Origin: Cryomorphaceae bacterium BACL29 MAG-121220-bin8
Lineage (GTDB): Bacteria; Bacteroidota; Bacteroidia; Flavobacteriales; Flavobacteriaceae
Assembly: GCA_905182765.1 (NCBI GenBank)
Contig: CAJJCV010000009.1
Location: 1 to 64,000, forward strand
Direction: 5' to 3'
DNA: 64,000 nt
Both the position numbers and the translations under genes were made by a program. Below the pieces are notes generated by a model. It was not told where the DNA came from. It did no database searches and saw only the letters and a list, made by a program, of their open reading frames with translations. This document shows, one piece after another, positions 1 to 10,218 of the stretch (the first letter of the stretch is position 1; each line of letters opens with the position of its first letter).

Positions 1-159
1 AAGAGCAATCCTATCTTTATTTGAATGACCTGGATTAAACGCCTCTAATTTTGCATAAAAATTTCCTGGAATATCTTCAACAATTTTATTTAGCTTTACT
101 AAAGGAGTATTTCCTATTAACTCCAATATGTTATTAAAAGCTTTAACTTCTTTACTCAT
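1..159 (-). CDS. PLP-dependent cysteine synthase / cystathionine beta-synthase family protein, partial (N-terminus only)
   Basis: Reverse complement reads [64 protein letters not shown] and the K..E.FNPG.S.KDR motif are typical of CysK/CBS. Runs off the window edge. Confidence 0.85.
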   Translation of the reverse strand, partial: MSKEVKAFNNILELIGNTPLVKLNKIVEDIPGNFYAKLEAFNPGHSNKDRIAL

Positions 160-224
160 AAAATAGTTTTGACTGCATTTAATTCGACAAAATAATTAAA
201 AAATGTGTTTAGAACCAAATAATA

Positions 225-2360
225 CTAATTATAAATATTTTCAAGATCAAAAAGAAAAGCATATTCCTTAGCCAAATCTTTAATAGCTTCAAATCTTCCT
301 GATGAACCACCATGACCAGTTTCCATGTTAGTATTTAAAAATAAATAATTTTGATCTTGCTTGTAATCTCTAAGTTTTGCTACCCATTTAGCTGGTTCCC
401 AATATTGAACTTGTGAATCATGAAGTCCAGTAGTTACAAGTAAATTAGGATATTTTAATTTAGATACATTATCATAAGGAGAATAGGACATCATATATTC
501 GTAATATTCTTTTTGGTTTGGATTTCCCCACTCATCATACTCACTTGTAGTCAACGGAATAGTTTCATCAAGCATGGTAGTAATAACGTCAACAAAAGGC
601 ACAGCAGCTATTACCCCATTATAAAGTTCAGGCGCCATGTTTATCACTGCTCCCATAAGTAAACCACCTGCAGAGCCACCATAAGCATAACAATGTTCAG
701 GAGAGGTATATCCCTCCGATATTAAAAATTTTGTACTATCTACAAAATCATTAAATGAATTTTTTTTATTTAGAAGTTTTCCGTTCTCATACCAATCTCT
801 TCCTAAATATTCACTTCCTCTAACATGAGAAATTGCATATATAAAACCTCTGTCTAATAAACTTAATCTGCTTATTGAAAATGACGGATCTATTGTATTT
901 CCATATGAACCGTACCCATAAATTAAAAGCGGGTTAGAACCATCTCTTTTAATACCCTTTTTATATATTAATGATATAGGTATTTGATTTCCATCTTGAG
1001 AATCGGCCCAAATTCTCTCTGTAACATAATTATCTTTACTAAAGTTTTTATCTAAAACCTTATGTTGTTTTAAAACAGTTTTTTCTTTAGTAATCATGTC
1101 AAATTCAATTACAGAATATGGCTCATTTAAGGAATTGTAAGCATACTTCAGTTTTTTTGAATTAAAATCTAAATTGGTAGTCGTATTGCTACTAAATGTT
1201 TCATTATCAAAATTTAAAAAATAATTTTCTGAGTCGTCCCATTTTTTAATATTGATTCTATTTAATCCATCGACTCTTTCACTAACAACTAAATGATCTT
1301 TAAAAATATCAATACCCTCAATTAAAACATTTTTTCTATGTTCAACAACATCTGTCCAGTTTTCACTAGATGTCTCAGAGATTTTAGTTTTCATTAGCTT
1401 GTAATTATAAGCTTTATCTTTATTTGTAATTATGTAAAAATGATCGTCATAATGATTAATACTATATTCAACTCCCCTTTTTCTCTTATTAAAAAGTTTA
1501 AAACTCTCATTAATATTATCGGCAGGTAAAAATTGAAATTCAGATGTTAATGTACTGAATGAAGAAATAATGATAAATTTTTTAGATTTTGATTTAGATA
1601 CATTAGTGTAGAAAGTCTCGTCTTTCTCAAAGTAAACTAATTCATCATTTTCATAATCTGTGTTTAACACATGCTTGAAAATTTTATCATTTCTAAGGGT
1701 ATTAACGTCCCTACTTGTATAAAAAAGTGTAGAATTATCATTTGCCCAAGCAAAACTTCCAGATGAATTAATTATTTTATCACTGTAAACTTTTCCTGTT
1801 TCTAGATTTTTAAACTGAACTGAATACAATCTCCTTGAAACCACATCTGTACTAAAAGCAACGATTTTATTATCAGGACTAATTTGAAAATTTGACAGAT
1901 TAAAATAGTCATGTTTTTTTGCCAATTCATTACAATCAAATAAAATTTCTTCTTTATTATTTAATGAATCTTTAAATCTAGTGTAGACAGGATAGTCTAA
2001 GCCCTCTTTATATTTGGTTTTATACCAATATCCATTCAAAAAATAAGGAACCGATTCATCGTCTTCTTTAATTTTATCCTTAATCTCTTTAAATAATTTA
2101 TTTTGTAAATCAAGAGTGTGAGATGTCATTTTTTCGTAATAATCATTCTCTCTTTCCAAGTAATCAATAACTTCAGGATTTTCTCTTTCTTTTAACCAAT
2201 AATAATCATCAATTCTTATGTCATTAAATTTCTTAAATGAAACTGGTATCTTATCAGCTACAGGTGGAATGATTGAGTTTTTCAATGGTGGTTTAATTTC
2301 GTTGTTACAAGAAATGACAAACATAGTACTTACAAATAAAAAAAATGAAGTTTTTATCAT
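225..2360 (-). CDS. S9 family peptidase (oligopeptidase B / protease II-like)
   Basis: 711 aa; GGSAGGLLMG nucleophile motif, HVRGSEYLGRDWYENGK, C-terminal TGHGG; N-terminal lipoprotein-like signal (FVISCNN). Confidence 0.9.
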   Translation of the reverse strand: MIKTSFFLFVSTMFVISCNNEIKPPLKNSIIPPVADKIPVSFKKFNDIRIDDYYWLKERENPEVIDYLERENDYYEKMTSHTLDLQNKLFKEIKDKIKEDDESVPYFLNGYWYKTKYKEGLDYPVYTRFKDSLNNKEEILFDCNELAKKHDYFNLSNFQISPDNKIVAFSTDVVSRRLYSVQFKNLETGKVYSDKIINSSGSFAWANDNSTLFYTSRDVNTLRNDKIFKHVLNTDYENDELVYFEKDETFYTNVSKSKSKKFIIISSFSTLTSEFQFLPADNINESFKLFNKRKRGVEYSINHYDDHFYIITNKDKAYNYKLMKTKISETSSENWTDVVEHRKNVLIEGIDIFKDHLVVSERVDGLNRINIKKWDDSENYFLNFDNETFSSNTTTNLDFNSKKLKYAYNSLNEPYSVIEFDMITKEKTVLKQHKVLDKNFSKDNYVTERIWADSQDGNQIPISLIYKKGIKRDGSNPLLIYGYGSYGNTIDPSFSISRLSLLDRGFIYAISHVRGSEYLGRDWYENGKLLNKKNSFNDFVDSTKFLISEGYTSPEHCYAYGGSAGGLLMGAVINMAPELYNGVIAAVPFVDVITTMLDETIPLTTSEYDEWGNPNQKEYYEYMMSYSPYDNVSKLKYPNLLVTTGLHDSQVQYWEPAKWVAKLRDYKQDQNYLFLNTNMETGHGGSSGRFEAIKDLAKEYAFLFDLENIYN

Positions 2361-2363
2361 ATT

Positions 2364-3389
2364 TTAAATTTTAAAATTTCTTAAAATTTTAATGAATTTT
2401 TGATGCATCTCGTCAATGTAATCTTTATGAGTAACAATTCTTAATTTATTATCTCCCATTGAAATTAACTTAACATCATTCTCTGACATTTTTTCTAAAA
2501 AAGTATTTGAATCAATATTAGAAGTTAATTGAAAAATTAAAATATTTGTTTCTACTCTTTCAACTTTCTTTATGTAATTAAGTTTTGAAAGAATATGTTC
2601 AATTTCAATAGCTTTAAGATGATCTTCTTTTAATCTAATAACGTTATTGTTTAAAGCATAAATTCCACAAGCAGCTAGATATCCAGCCTGTCTCATACCT
2701 CCCCCTAAAACTTTCCTTACTCTAATAGCTTTATTAATAAACTCACTTGTTCCTAACAAGACTGATCCAACTGGACAACCCAAGCCCTTACTTAAACAAA
2801 TAGAAATAGAATCAAATATTTCTCCATATTGAATTGGTTTAGTATTTGTTTCAACCATTGCATTCCAAATCCTTGCTCCGTCCAGGTGATATGATAAGTT
2901 ATTTTGCTTACAAGTTTTCTTTATCTTAATTAGTTCATTAATATCCCAACAAGCGCCTCCACCTTTATTGGTTGTATTTTCCACACACACTAATGAAGTT
3001 TTGGGGCTGTGATAAAAATCAGGTGGATTAATTGAGTTTATAACTTGTTCATTAGTAAACATTCCTCTGTGTCCATCAATTAATTTACAAGACACTCCAC
3101 TGTTAAAACTAACACCACCGCCTTCATAATTATAAACATGTGCATATTTATCACATATTAATTGATCACCAGGTTCAGTATGAATTTTTATAGCTGTCTG
3201 ATTAGCCATAGTTCCGGATGGAAAAAATAATGCCGATTCTTTTCCAAACATTTTAGCTAACATATTTTCTAATTCATTAACAGTTGGATCTTCTTTAAAA
3301 ACATCATCACCTACTTTAGAGTTCATCATAAACTCTAACATTTTAGTACATGGTTTAGTAACTGTATCACTAATCAAATTTATTGTCAT
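2364..3389 (-). CDS. ltaE: Low-specificity L-threonine aldolase (PLP-dependent beta-eliminating lyase family)
   Basis: 341 aa; NLISDTVTKPC, GDDVFKEDPTVNELE, HLDGARIWNA, SKGLGCPVGSVL motifs. Confidence 0.88.
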   Translation of the reverse strand: MTINLISDTVTKPCTKMLEFMMNSKVGDDVFKEDPTVNELENMLAKMFGKESALFFPSGTMANQTAIKIHTEPGDQLICDKYAHVYNYEGGGVSFNSGVSCKLIDGHRGMFTNEQVINSINPPDFYHSPKTSLVCVENTTNKGGGACWDINELIKIKKTCKQNNLSYHLDGARIWNAMVETNTKPIQYGEIFDSISICLSKGLGCPVGSVLLGTSEFINKAIRVRKVLGGGMRQAGYLAACGIYALNNNVIRLKEDHLKAIEIEHILSKLNYIKKVERVETNILIFQLTSNIDSNTFLEKMSENDVKLISMGDNKLRIVTHKDYIDEMHQKFIKILRNFKI

Positions 3390-3477
3390 ATTTTTTTATT
3401 AAATATTTAATGTTTTTGAAATATTAATATTCTAAACATATTAACTATTACAATTTAAATATAAAAATTTAATTAGG

Positions 3478-3509
3478 TTGTTTATAAGTAAATTTAAAAT
3501 GTATTTTTG
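3478..3509 (+). promoter_or_regulatory. Candidate Bacteroidetes -33/-7 promoter of prfB
   Basis: TTG (3478-3480) - N21 - TATTTTTG (3502-3509) matches TTG-N17..23-TAnnTTTG; prfB ATG at 3518. Confidence 0.6.
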
Positions 3510-3517
3510 TTATTCAT

Positions 3518-4598
3518 ATGATAACATTTGATCAAATAAAAAAGCTCCTTGAACGAACTAAATCGTTAAGGGGGTATCTTTGACATAGACACTAAAAATA
3601 TTGAAATCTCAAACAAAGAAGAGATTACATTTGATCCAGATTTTTGGAATGATTCCAAAAAAGCTCAAAAAATAATGAAAGAGTTACAATCTTTAAAACA
3701 ATGGGTTAAAGATTATAAAAAAGCAGTCACTTTATGCGAAGATCTAGAAATTTTATACGATTACTTTAAAGATGGAGATGTTGAAGAAAAAGAATTAGTA
3801 AGTCATTTTAGAAATTGCAAAGAACATATTGAAAGTATCGAATTCAAAAACATGCTTTCTAATGAAGGGGATGAAATGAGTGCTGTAATCCAAATTACAG
3901 CAGGAGCTGGAGGGACTGAAAGCTGTGATTGGGCTCAAATGTTAATGAGAATGTATGTGATGTGGGCAGAAAAAAATAAGTATAAAATAAAAGAATTAGA
4001 CCTTCAACAAGGAGATGTTGCAGGAATAAAATCTGTTACGATTGAAATTGATGGAGATTTTGGATTTGGATGGCTTAAAGGAGAAAACGGAGTACATAGG
4101 TTAGTTAGAATATCACCTTTTGACAGTAATGCTAAAAGGCATACTTCATTTGCCTCAGTTTATGTTTATCCACTTGTAGATGACACTATTGAAATCAATA
4201 TTAATCCCTCAGAAATTTCTTGGGAAACAATGAGATCAAGTGGAGCTGGTGGTCAAAATGTAAATAAAGTAGAAACAGCTGTAAGATTAAGACATGCTCC
4301 CTCAGGAATTGTTATTGAGAATTCTGAAACTAGATCTCAATTAGAAAATAAAGATAAAGCAATGCGATTACTTAAATCACAACTTTACGAAATTGAATTG
4401 AAAGAAAAAATGAAAGAAAGAGAAAAAATAGAATCAAGTAAAATGAAAATTGAATGGGGATCTCAAATAAGAAATTATGTACTTCACCCTTATAAATTAA
4501 TAAAAGATGTAAGAACTGAGCATGAAACTAATAATATTGATGAAGTTTTAAATGGGGGATTAAATCCATTTTTAAAAGCTTTTTTAATGAGTAATTAA
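3518..4598 (+). CDS. prfB: Peptide chain release factor 2 with programmed +1 frameshift at TGA 3581-3583
   Basis: Frame 1 MITFDQIKKLLERTKSLRGYL then TGA; the +1 frame continues DIDTKNIEISNKEEITFDPDFWNDSKKAQKIMKELQSL... into the 307 aa ORF; SD-like AGGGGG, then TAT CTT TGA C; GGQ motif (GAGGQNVNK) in ORF. Coordinates correspond to join(3518..3580,3582..4598). Confidence 0.95.
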
Positions 4599-4599
4599 T

Positions 4600-5205
4600 A
4601 TGAAAACAATAATATTTGATTTAGGTGGAGTATTAGTAGATTGGAATCCAGAATATGTTTATTTAAATGAATTTGACGGAAATAGAAAGAAAATGAATTG
4701 GTTTTTTGACAACATATGTACATCTGATTGGAATGAAGAACAAGATGGTGGAAAATTAATAAAAACAGCAACTAAAGAAAGAATAAAACTATTTCCAGAA
4801 CATAAAAAATTAATTAAAATGTATTATGGTAGATGGGAAGAAATGTTAAAAGGAGAAATTATTGAATCGGTTAATATTTTAAAAAAATTAAAATCGAAAA
4901 ATTATAAATTAATTGCACTTACTAATTGGAGTTTTGAAACATTTCCAGTAGCAATTAAAAGATTTGATTTTTTAAAGTTATTTGATGGAATTGTAGTTTC
5001 AGGAAAAATAAAAATGTTAAAACCTTTTAAAGAAATTTACAACTACACTATAAACAAATACGAACTTTCTCCTTCTGAATGCGTATTTATTGATGATAGA
5101 TTATCTAATGTTCAAGGAGCTATAAATTGCGGAATTAAAGGAATACATTTCCAATCTTCAATGCAATTAATAAAAGAACTTAAAAAACTTAGTATTGAAA
5201 TTTAA
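4600..5205 (+). CDS. HAD family hydrolase (haloacid dehalogenase-like)
   Basis: IIFDLGGVLVDWNP motif, LTNWSFETF, FIDDRLSNVQGA. Confidence 0.85.
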   Translation: MKTIIFDLGGVLVDWNPEYVYLNEFDGNRKKMNWFFDNICTSDWNEEQDGGKLIKTATKERIKLFPEHKKLIKMYYGRWEEMLKGEIIESVNILKKLKSKNYKLIALTNWSFETFPVAIKRFDFLKLFDGIVVSGKIKMLKPFKEIYNYTINKYELSPSECVFIDDRLSNVQGAINCGIKGIHFQSSMQLIKELKKLSIEI

Positions 5206-5212
5206 TCACAAT

Positions 5213-5549
5213 GTATTGTTAAATAACCCCAGATGTAAAAAATCTCGAGAAGCTATTGAATTTTAAAAAATTTAATAATTTAAATTTTGAATTAATTCTT
5301 TATATGAAGATTGGTTTATAAATAAATCAGATAAAAGAAATTATAGATAAATTAAGTGTAAATCCAATAGATCTTGTAAGAACTCAAGAAAAAATATGGA
5401 AAGAAAATTATAAATCTAAAAAACTCTCAAATAATGAAATAATAGATCTTTTACATGAATTCCCAAACTTAATAAAAAGACCAATTTTTATATCAAAAAA
5501 CAAAGCAGTAGTAGCAATTCCACCTGAGCAAATAAATAAAATAATTTAG
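5213..5549 (+). pseudogene. ArsC/Spx-like arsenate reductase family remnant (frameshift plus in-frame stop, no start codon)
   Basis: Frame A: NNPRCKKSREAIEF* (TAA 5264-5266); +1 frame from 5262: FKKFNNLNFELILYMKIGL*INQIKEIIDKLSVNPIDLVRTQEKIWKENYKSKKLSNNEIIDLLHEFPNLIKRPIFISKNKAVVAIPPEQINKII* (TAG 5547-5549). NPRCKKSREA and RPI are ArsC family hallmarks. Confidence 0.85.
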
Positions 5550-5584
5550 TTTAAACTATAATACTTTTTGATTGTCTTAAATAT

Positions 5585-5608
5585 GATCTTGAATGGCAAG
5601 ATCTTTGA
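5585..5608 (+). promoter_or_regulatory. Sigma-54-like TGGCAA-N5-TTGA (5594-5608), overlapping inverted repeat GATCTTG-N5-CAAGATC (5585-5603)
   Basis: gatcttgaatggcaagatctttga, 12 nt upstream of the TonB receptor ATG at 5621. Confidence 0.4.
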
Positions 5609-5620
5609 TTTAAATAGATT

Positions 5621-8056
5621 ATGAAAAAAATATTATTATTTTTTGTCCTTACATCAACTAGTTTATTGTACTCACAAAATAGCGAAGTTATAGTTACGGG
5701 AAAAGTTACTGATTCAGAAACAAATATTCCATTAGAATATGCAACCATAAGTGTATTTAATGTGAATTCAGAGGATGCAATAAATGGGGTCATTACCGAC
5801 AGTAATGGTGAATTCAGTATTGAACTTAGCAAGGGTAATTATGATTTTAAAGTAGAATTTATATCATTTAAAATAAAGTATTACAGAAATATAACTGTTA
5901 ACAATCCGTTGAATTTGGGAACAATCGAGCTTTCAATTGATGAAAATATATTAGACGAAATTGAAGTTATTGGCGAAAAAACTGAAATTGAAATAAAGTT
6001 AGATAAGACTGTCTATAATATTGGAAAAGATTTGACTTTAAAAGGAAGTAGCGTTAGTGATGTTTTAGATAACCTACCATCAATTGAAGTTGATATTGAG
6101 GGTAATGTATCCTTAAGAGGTAATGAAAGTGTAAGGATTTTAATAAATGGTAAACCATCAGGACTTGTTGGAATAAGCAGTAATGAAGCGTTAAAACAAT
6201 TCCCATCTGAAAGTGTTGAAAAAGTTGAAGTAATCACCTCACCTTCAGCCAGATATAATGCTGAAGGAACTGCAGGGATTATTAATATTATATTAAGAAG
6301 AAGTAAATTAACTGGATTCAACGGATCTCTATCACTTAATAGTGGATATCCAGAACGATATGGGGTTTCAGCTAATTTAAATTATAGAACAAAAAAACTT
6401 AATTTTTTTAACAATATAGGCTATAATACAAGAACTAGTGAGGGAAGTTTTATAAATGAAACAGAATACTATACAGATCAAGCAATTAATAACTTTTTAA
6501 ATGAAAATGGTGTTAGAGGTTCAGAGAGAAACTCAAATTATTTAAACACTGGAATTGAATATTTTATTTCTGACAAAACTAGTGTAGTTGGCTCATACGT
6601 ATTTAGAAAAAGTGATGGTTTTACAAATAACACTAATAATGTTAATCAAAATTTTAATTCAATATCCAAATTTTCTGAAAGGTTAGAGAAAGAATCAGAA
6701 ATTGATGATACGAATGAATTCTCAATTAATCTAACACATGATTTTAACAAAGAAGGACATGTGTTAACCATGGACTATCAAAAAGAAAAATCTTCAGAAA
6801 ATGAAAATGGATTTATTTCAAATTCTCAATTAAAGCCAATATTAACTAAATACTTAAGTGAAAAGGTTAATACAGATGAAATTCAAGAAAGTGAACTGTT
6901 TAAAATAGATTATGTATTACCAATTAAAAAAGACGGGCAATTTGAACTTGGGTTTAGAAGAAGTAATCAGCATCAAGATATTGATTACTTGGCAAAAAAT
7001 GAAGACTTAAATGGTGATTTCATTAATGATCTAAATCTCAGTAATACTCTTCTTTATAACGAAAAAGTTAATGCTTTTTACACGCAGTATGGAAATAAAA
7101 AAAATAAATTTTCTTATCTGTTGGGTTTAAGATATGAAGAATCTAAAACCACTGTAAAACAGTTAGCAAACAATACTAATAATGTTAAAAATTATAATGA
7201 TTTCTTTCCTACCTTAAATTTATCTTATCAAATTAAGGAAGACGAAACTATAACTTTTGGATACAATAGAAGAATTAGAAGAGCTAGATCATATTTTATT
7301 AATCCATTCCCATCCAAATCGAGTGCAACCAATATTTTTCAAGGTAATCCAAACATAGATCCTACCTATTCTAATGGAATTGATTTAGGATATTTAAAGA
7401 GATATGAAAAACTAACTTTGAATGGATCTATTTATTACAGAAAAGAAACCGGAGTATTTACTTTTATTAGTGAAAATACTGGGGATTTTGTTCTTGTTAA
7501 TGAAATATTGGTTCCTGTCCTAAGAAGAACTCCAATTAACTTAGCAAGCAATAAACAAATTGGACTAGAGCTAAATGCAAATTTCAATCAATCTAAAAAC
7601 TGGAGATTAAATGGGAGTTTAAACTTTTATGAATCAGAGACTTTAGGTGAATACATGGGGATTGTATATGACTCTAAAAATTTAACATGGTCAGGGAGAC
7701 TAAGCAATAATTTAAAATTATTTTCCAGTGTAGACTGGCAAACTAGCTTTAGGTACAGAGCTCCTCAAAAGACCGCAGTTTCTGAAAGAAAAGCTTCTAT
7801 ATACAGTAATACTGCATTTAGTAAAGATCTATTAAAAGATAAAGTAACATTAACATTTAAGGTTAATGATATATTTGAAACTGGAAAATGGAGAATAGAG
7901 TCTTTTAATGAAAACTACAGAAGTTATAGTGAAAGTAATTGGAGGGGAGGAAGAACCTTAGAGTTAAACTTAATTTATCGTTTTAATCAAAAGAAAAAGG
8001 AAACTAGAAATTCAGGTGACTATAACGATTATAGTGAAGGCGGCTTTGGAACTTAA
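5621..8056 (+). CDS. TonB-dependent receptor, outer-membrane beta-barrel family with N-terminal carboxypeptidase-like regulatory domain
   Basis: 811 aa; signal peptide, VTGKVTDSETNIPLEYATISV domain, plug region VSDVLDNLPSIEVDIEGNVSLRGNESVRILINGKPSGL, SAEGTAGIINI-type segment (YNAEGTAGIINI), barrel with GYNRRIRRA. Confidence 0.92.
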   Translation: MKKILLFFVLTSTSLLYSQNSEVIVTGKVTDSETNIPLEYATISVFNVNSEDAINGVITDSNGEFSIELSKGNYDFKVEFISFKIKYYRNITVNNPLNLGTIELSIDENILDEIEVIGEKTEIEIKLDKTVYNIGKDLTLKGSSVSDVLDNLPSIEVDIEGNVSLRGNESVRILINGKPSGLVGISSNEALKQFPSESVEKVEVITSPSARYNAEGTAGIINIILRRSKLTGFNGSLSLNSGYPERYGVSANLNYRTKKLNFFNNIGYNTRTSEGSFINETEYYTDQAINNFLNENGVRGSERNSNYLNTGIEYFISDKTSVVGSYVFRKSDGFTNNTNNVNQNFNSISKFSERLEKESEIDDTNEFSINLTHDFNKEGHVLTMDYQKEKSSENENGFISNSQLKPILTKYLSEKVNTDEIQESELFKIDYVLPIKKDGQFELGFRRSNQHQDIDYLAKNEDLNGDFINDLNLSNTLLYNEKVNAFYTQYGNKKNKFSYLLGLRYEESKTTVKQLANNTNNVKNYNDFFPTLNLSYQIKEDETITFGYNRRIRRARSYFINPFPSKSSATNIFQGNPNIDPTYSNGIDLGYLKRYEKLTLNGSIYYRKETGVFTFISENTGDFVLVNEILVPVLRRTPINLASNKQIGLELNANFNQSKNWRLNGSLNFYESETLGEYMGIVYDSKNLTWSGRLSNNLKLFSSVDWQTSFRYRAPQKTAVSERKASIYSNTAFSKDLLKDKVTLTFKVNDIFETGKWRIESFNENYRSYSESNWRGGRTLELNLIYRFNQKKKETRNSGDYNDYSEGGFGT

Positions 8057-8057
8057 T

Positions 8058-8219
8058 TTATTTTTTTACTTTATTTCTTAACTCATTTATCTTTTCTAAC
8101 AAAGCCCCTCCTACCCAGTAAGGAACAATAAATGTTAGTAAAAGAATTAACAACCAAAATCCCATTGTTAAAACTGAAAGAAATAGTATAAAACCTAAAT
8201 ATTGATCAAATTCAAACAT
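8058..8219 (-). CDS. Small membrane protein (53 aa)
   Basis: Reverse complement translates to MFEFDQYLGFILFLSVLTMGFWLLILLLTFIVPYWVGGALLEKINELRNKVKK*; below the supplied ORF-track length cut-off; hydrophobic core plus a basic/coil C-terminus. Confidence 0.6.
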   Translation of the reverse strand: MFEFDQYLGFILFLSVLTMGFWLLILLLTFIVPYWVGGALLEKINELRNKVKK

Positions 8220-8337
8220 ATTAATTTATTAAAGCAACAAATATAAATTAAAGAAATGATCTTGAAAAATAAATATTGATAAATGATCAAAAAAATATAT
8301 CCAACAAATATATTAAATTTGCAATTTAATATCAATT

Positions 8338-9732
8338 ATGGAATTTAGAATTGAAAAAGATACTATCGGTAAAGTAAAAGTGCCTAAGCACGTATTATGG
8401 GGGCCGCAGACCCAGAGATCAATAAATAATTTTAAAATAGGTAAACAAGGATCTATGCCCATTGAAATAATTCATGCTTTTGCTATTTTAAAAAAAGCTG
8501 CTGCTTTTACAAATTTTGATTTAGGAGTTTTAACTAAAATAAAGAAAGAGTTAATTAGTAAAGTCTGTGATGAAATAATTAATGGAGATCATGACGATCA
8601 ATTTCCTTTAGTAATTTGGCAAACTGGTTCTGGAACTCAAACCAACATGAACCTTAACGAGGTAATATCGAACAGAGCCCATCAAATTGAAGGAAAAACA
8701 ATTGGTGAAGAAGAAAGAACACTATCTCCAAATGATGATGTTAACATGTCTCAATCTTCCAATGATACGTTCCCTACAGCAATGCATATTGCTACTTATA
8801 ATAAATTAATTACCCATACTATCCCAAATCTTGAAATTTTCAAAACTACTTTATTAGAAAAATCTATAGAATTTAAAAGTGTTATCAAAATCGGAAGAAC
8901 TCACCTAATGGATGCAACTCCAATTACTTTAGGACAAGAATTTTCTGGATACCATTCTCAAATAGAACACGGTTTAAAATCTTTAAATCATTCGTTAAAT
9001 CATTTATCAGAGCTTGCTTTGGGTGCAACAGCAGTTGGAACCGGAATAAATTCACCAAACGGTTATGATACATTATCAGCTGAATATATTTCAAAATTTA
9101 CAGGAATAAGTTTTATTTCTGCCAAGAATAAATTTGAATCAATTGCATCTCATGATGCTCTTGTTGAATCTCATGGAGCTTTAAAATTAATTGCTAATTC
9201 ATTAAATAAAATTGCCAACGATATTAGAATGATGGCTAGCGGACCTAGATCTGGAATTGGCGAAATTATAATACCAGCTAATGAACCTGGAAGTTCGATT
9301 ATGCCTGGTAAAGTAAATCCAACTCAATGTGAAGCACTGTCTATGGTATGTGCTCAAGTAATCGGAAATGATGTTACAGTTACATTAGGCGGAATGCAAG
9401 GTCATTATGAACTTAATGTATTTAAACCTGTAATTGTTGCTAATGTGATAGAATCATTAACACTAATTTCAGATAGCGTTAAAAGCTTTAACGATAACTG
9501 CTTAAAAGGAATAAAGGCTAATTCTAAAAGAATTACAGAATTATTAAATAATTCTCTAATGCTTGTCACAGCATTAAATAGCAAAATTGGATATTACAAA
9601 TCTGCTGAAATTGCAAATATTGCTCATGAAAATGGATTAAGTTTAAAAGAAGCTGCGTTAAAAACAGGTTATCTTTCTGAAAAAGAATTCAATGCTTGGG
9701 TTAAGCCTGAAGATATGATTGGCAGAAATTAA
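8338..9732 (+). CDS. fumC: Class II fumarate hydratase
   Basis: 464 aa; [44 protein letters not shown]. Confidence 0.97.
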   Translation: MEFRIEKDTIGKVKVPKHVLWGPQTQRSINNFKIGKQGSMPIEIIHAFAILKKAAAFTNFDLGVLTKIKKELISKVCDEIINGDHDDQFPLVIWQTGSGTQTNMNLNEVISNRAHQIEGKTIGEEERTLSPNDDVNMSQSSNDTFPTAMHIATYNKLITHTIPNLEIFKTTLLEKSIEFKSVIKIGRTHLMDATPITLGQEFSGYHSQIEHGLKSLNHSLNHLSELALGATAVGTGINSPNGYDTLSAEYISKFTGISFISAKNKFESIASHDALVESHGALKLIANSLNKIANDIRMMASGPRSGIGEIIIPANEPGSSIMPGKVNPTQCEALSMVCAQVIGNDVTVTLGGMQGHYELNVFKPVIVANVIESLTLISDSVKSFNDNCLKGIKANSKRITELLNNSLMLVTALNSKIGYYKSAEIANIAHENGLSLKEAALKTGYLSEKEFNAWVKPEDMIGRN

Positions 9733-9735
9733 TCT

Positions 9736-10188
9736 ATGGAAATCTGCGCCTACACTGCTGCCTTTCGTTCATCTTTTAAAACACTAAACGAAGAATGGTT
9801 GAAAAAATATTTTACTATAGAACCTTACGACGCTTTATTACTAGAAAACTGTGAGTCAGAGATTATTAATAAGGGTGGACATATTTTCTTTGGTATTGAT
9901 AATAATGAAGTAATAGCTACATATGCATTCTTACCAACTACTAACAAATGTGTTGAATTAGGAAAAATGGCGGTGACAGAAACTCATCAAGGAAAGGGTT
10001 ATGGTCAACAGTTACTCAAACATGTATTAGAAACAGCACGAACATTAGGATACACAGAAATACTACTTTATTCGAACAGAATTTTACAAAACTCTATTCA
10101 CCTATATAAAAAATATGGTTTTAAGGAAGTGTCAAACATTGATAGTCCCTACAAACGAGGGGATATTAAAATGCTTATTAAACTCTAG
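9736..10188 (+). CDS. GNAT family N-acetyltransferase
   Basis: LGKMAVTETHQGKGYGQQLLKHVLETAR acetyl-CoA binding motif A; NSIHLYKKYGFKEV. Confidence 0.9.
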   Translation: MEICAYTAAFRSSFKTLNEEWLKKYFTIEPYDALLLENCESEIINKGGHIFFGIDNNEVIATYAFLPTTNKCVELGKMAVTETHQGKGYGQQLLKHVLETARTLGYTEILLYSNRILQNSIHLYKKYGFKEVSNIDSPYKRGDIKMLIKL

Positions 10189-10218
10189 AGTTTTGTTCTT
10201 TAATGAAATAAATCTAAA

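Noticed and set aside
5551-6321. Minus-strand ORFs 5551..5832 and 6013..6321
   Set aside because: Antisense to a well-supported TonB receptor; no recognisable domain; low-complexity Ser/Leu-rich translations typical of shadow ORFs.
8314-8321. TAAATTTG box before fumC as a promoter
   Set aside because: Good -7 match but no TTG at the expected -33 distance; too common in AT-rich DNA to claim.
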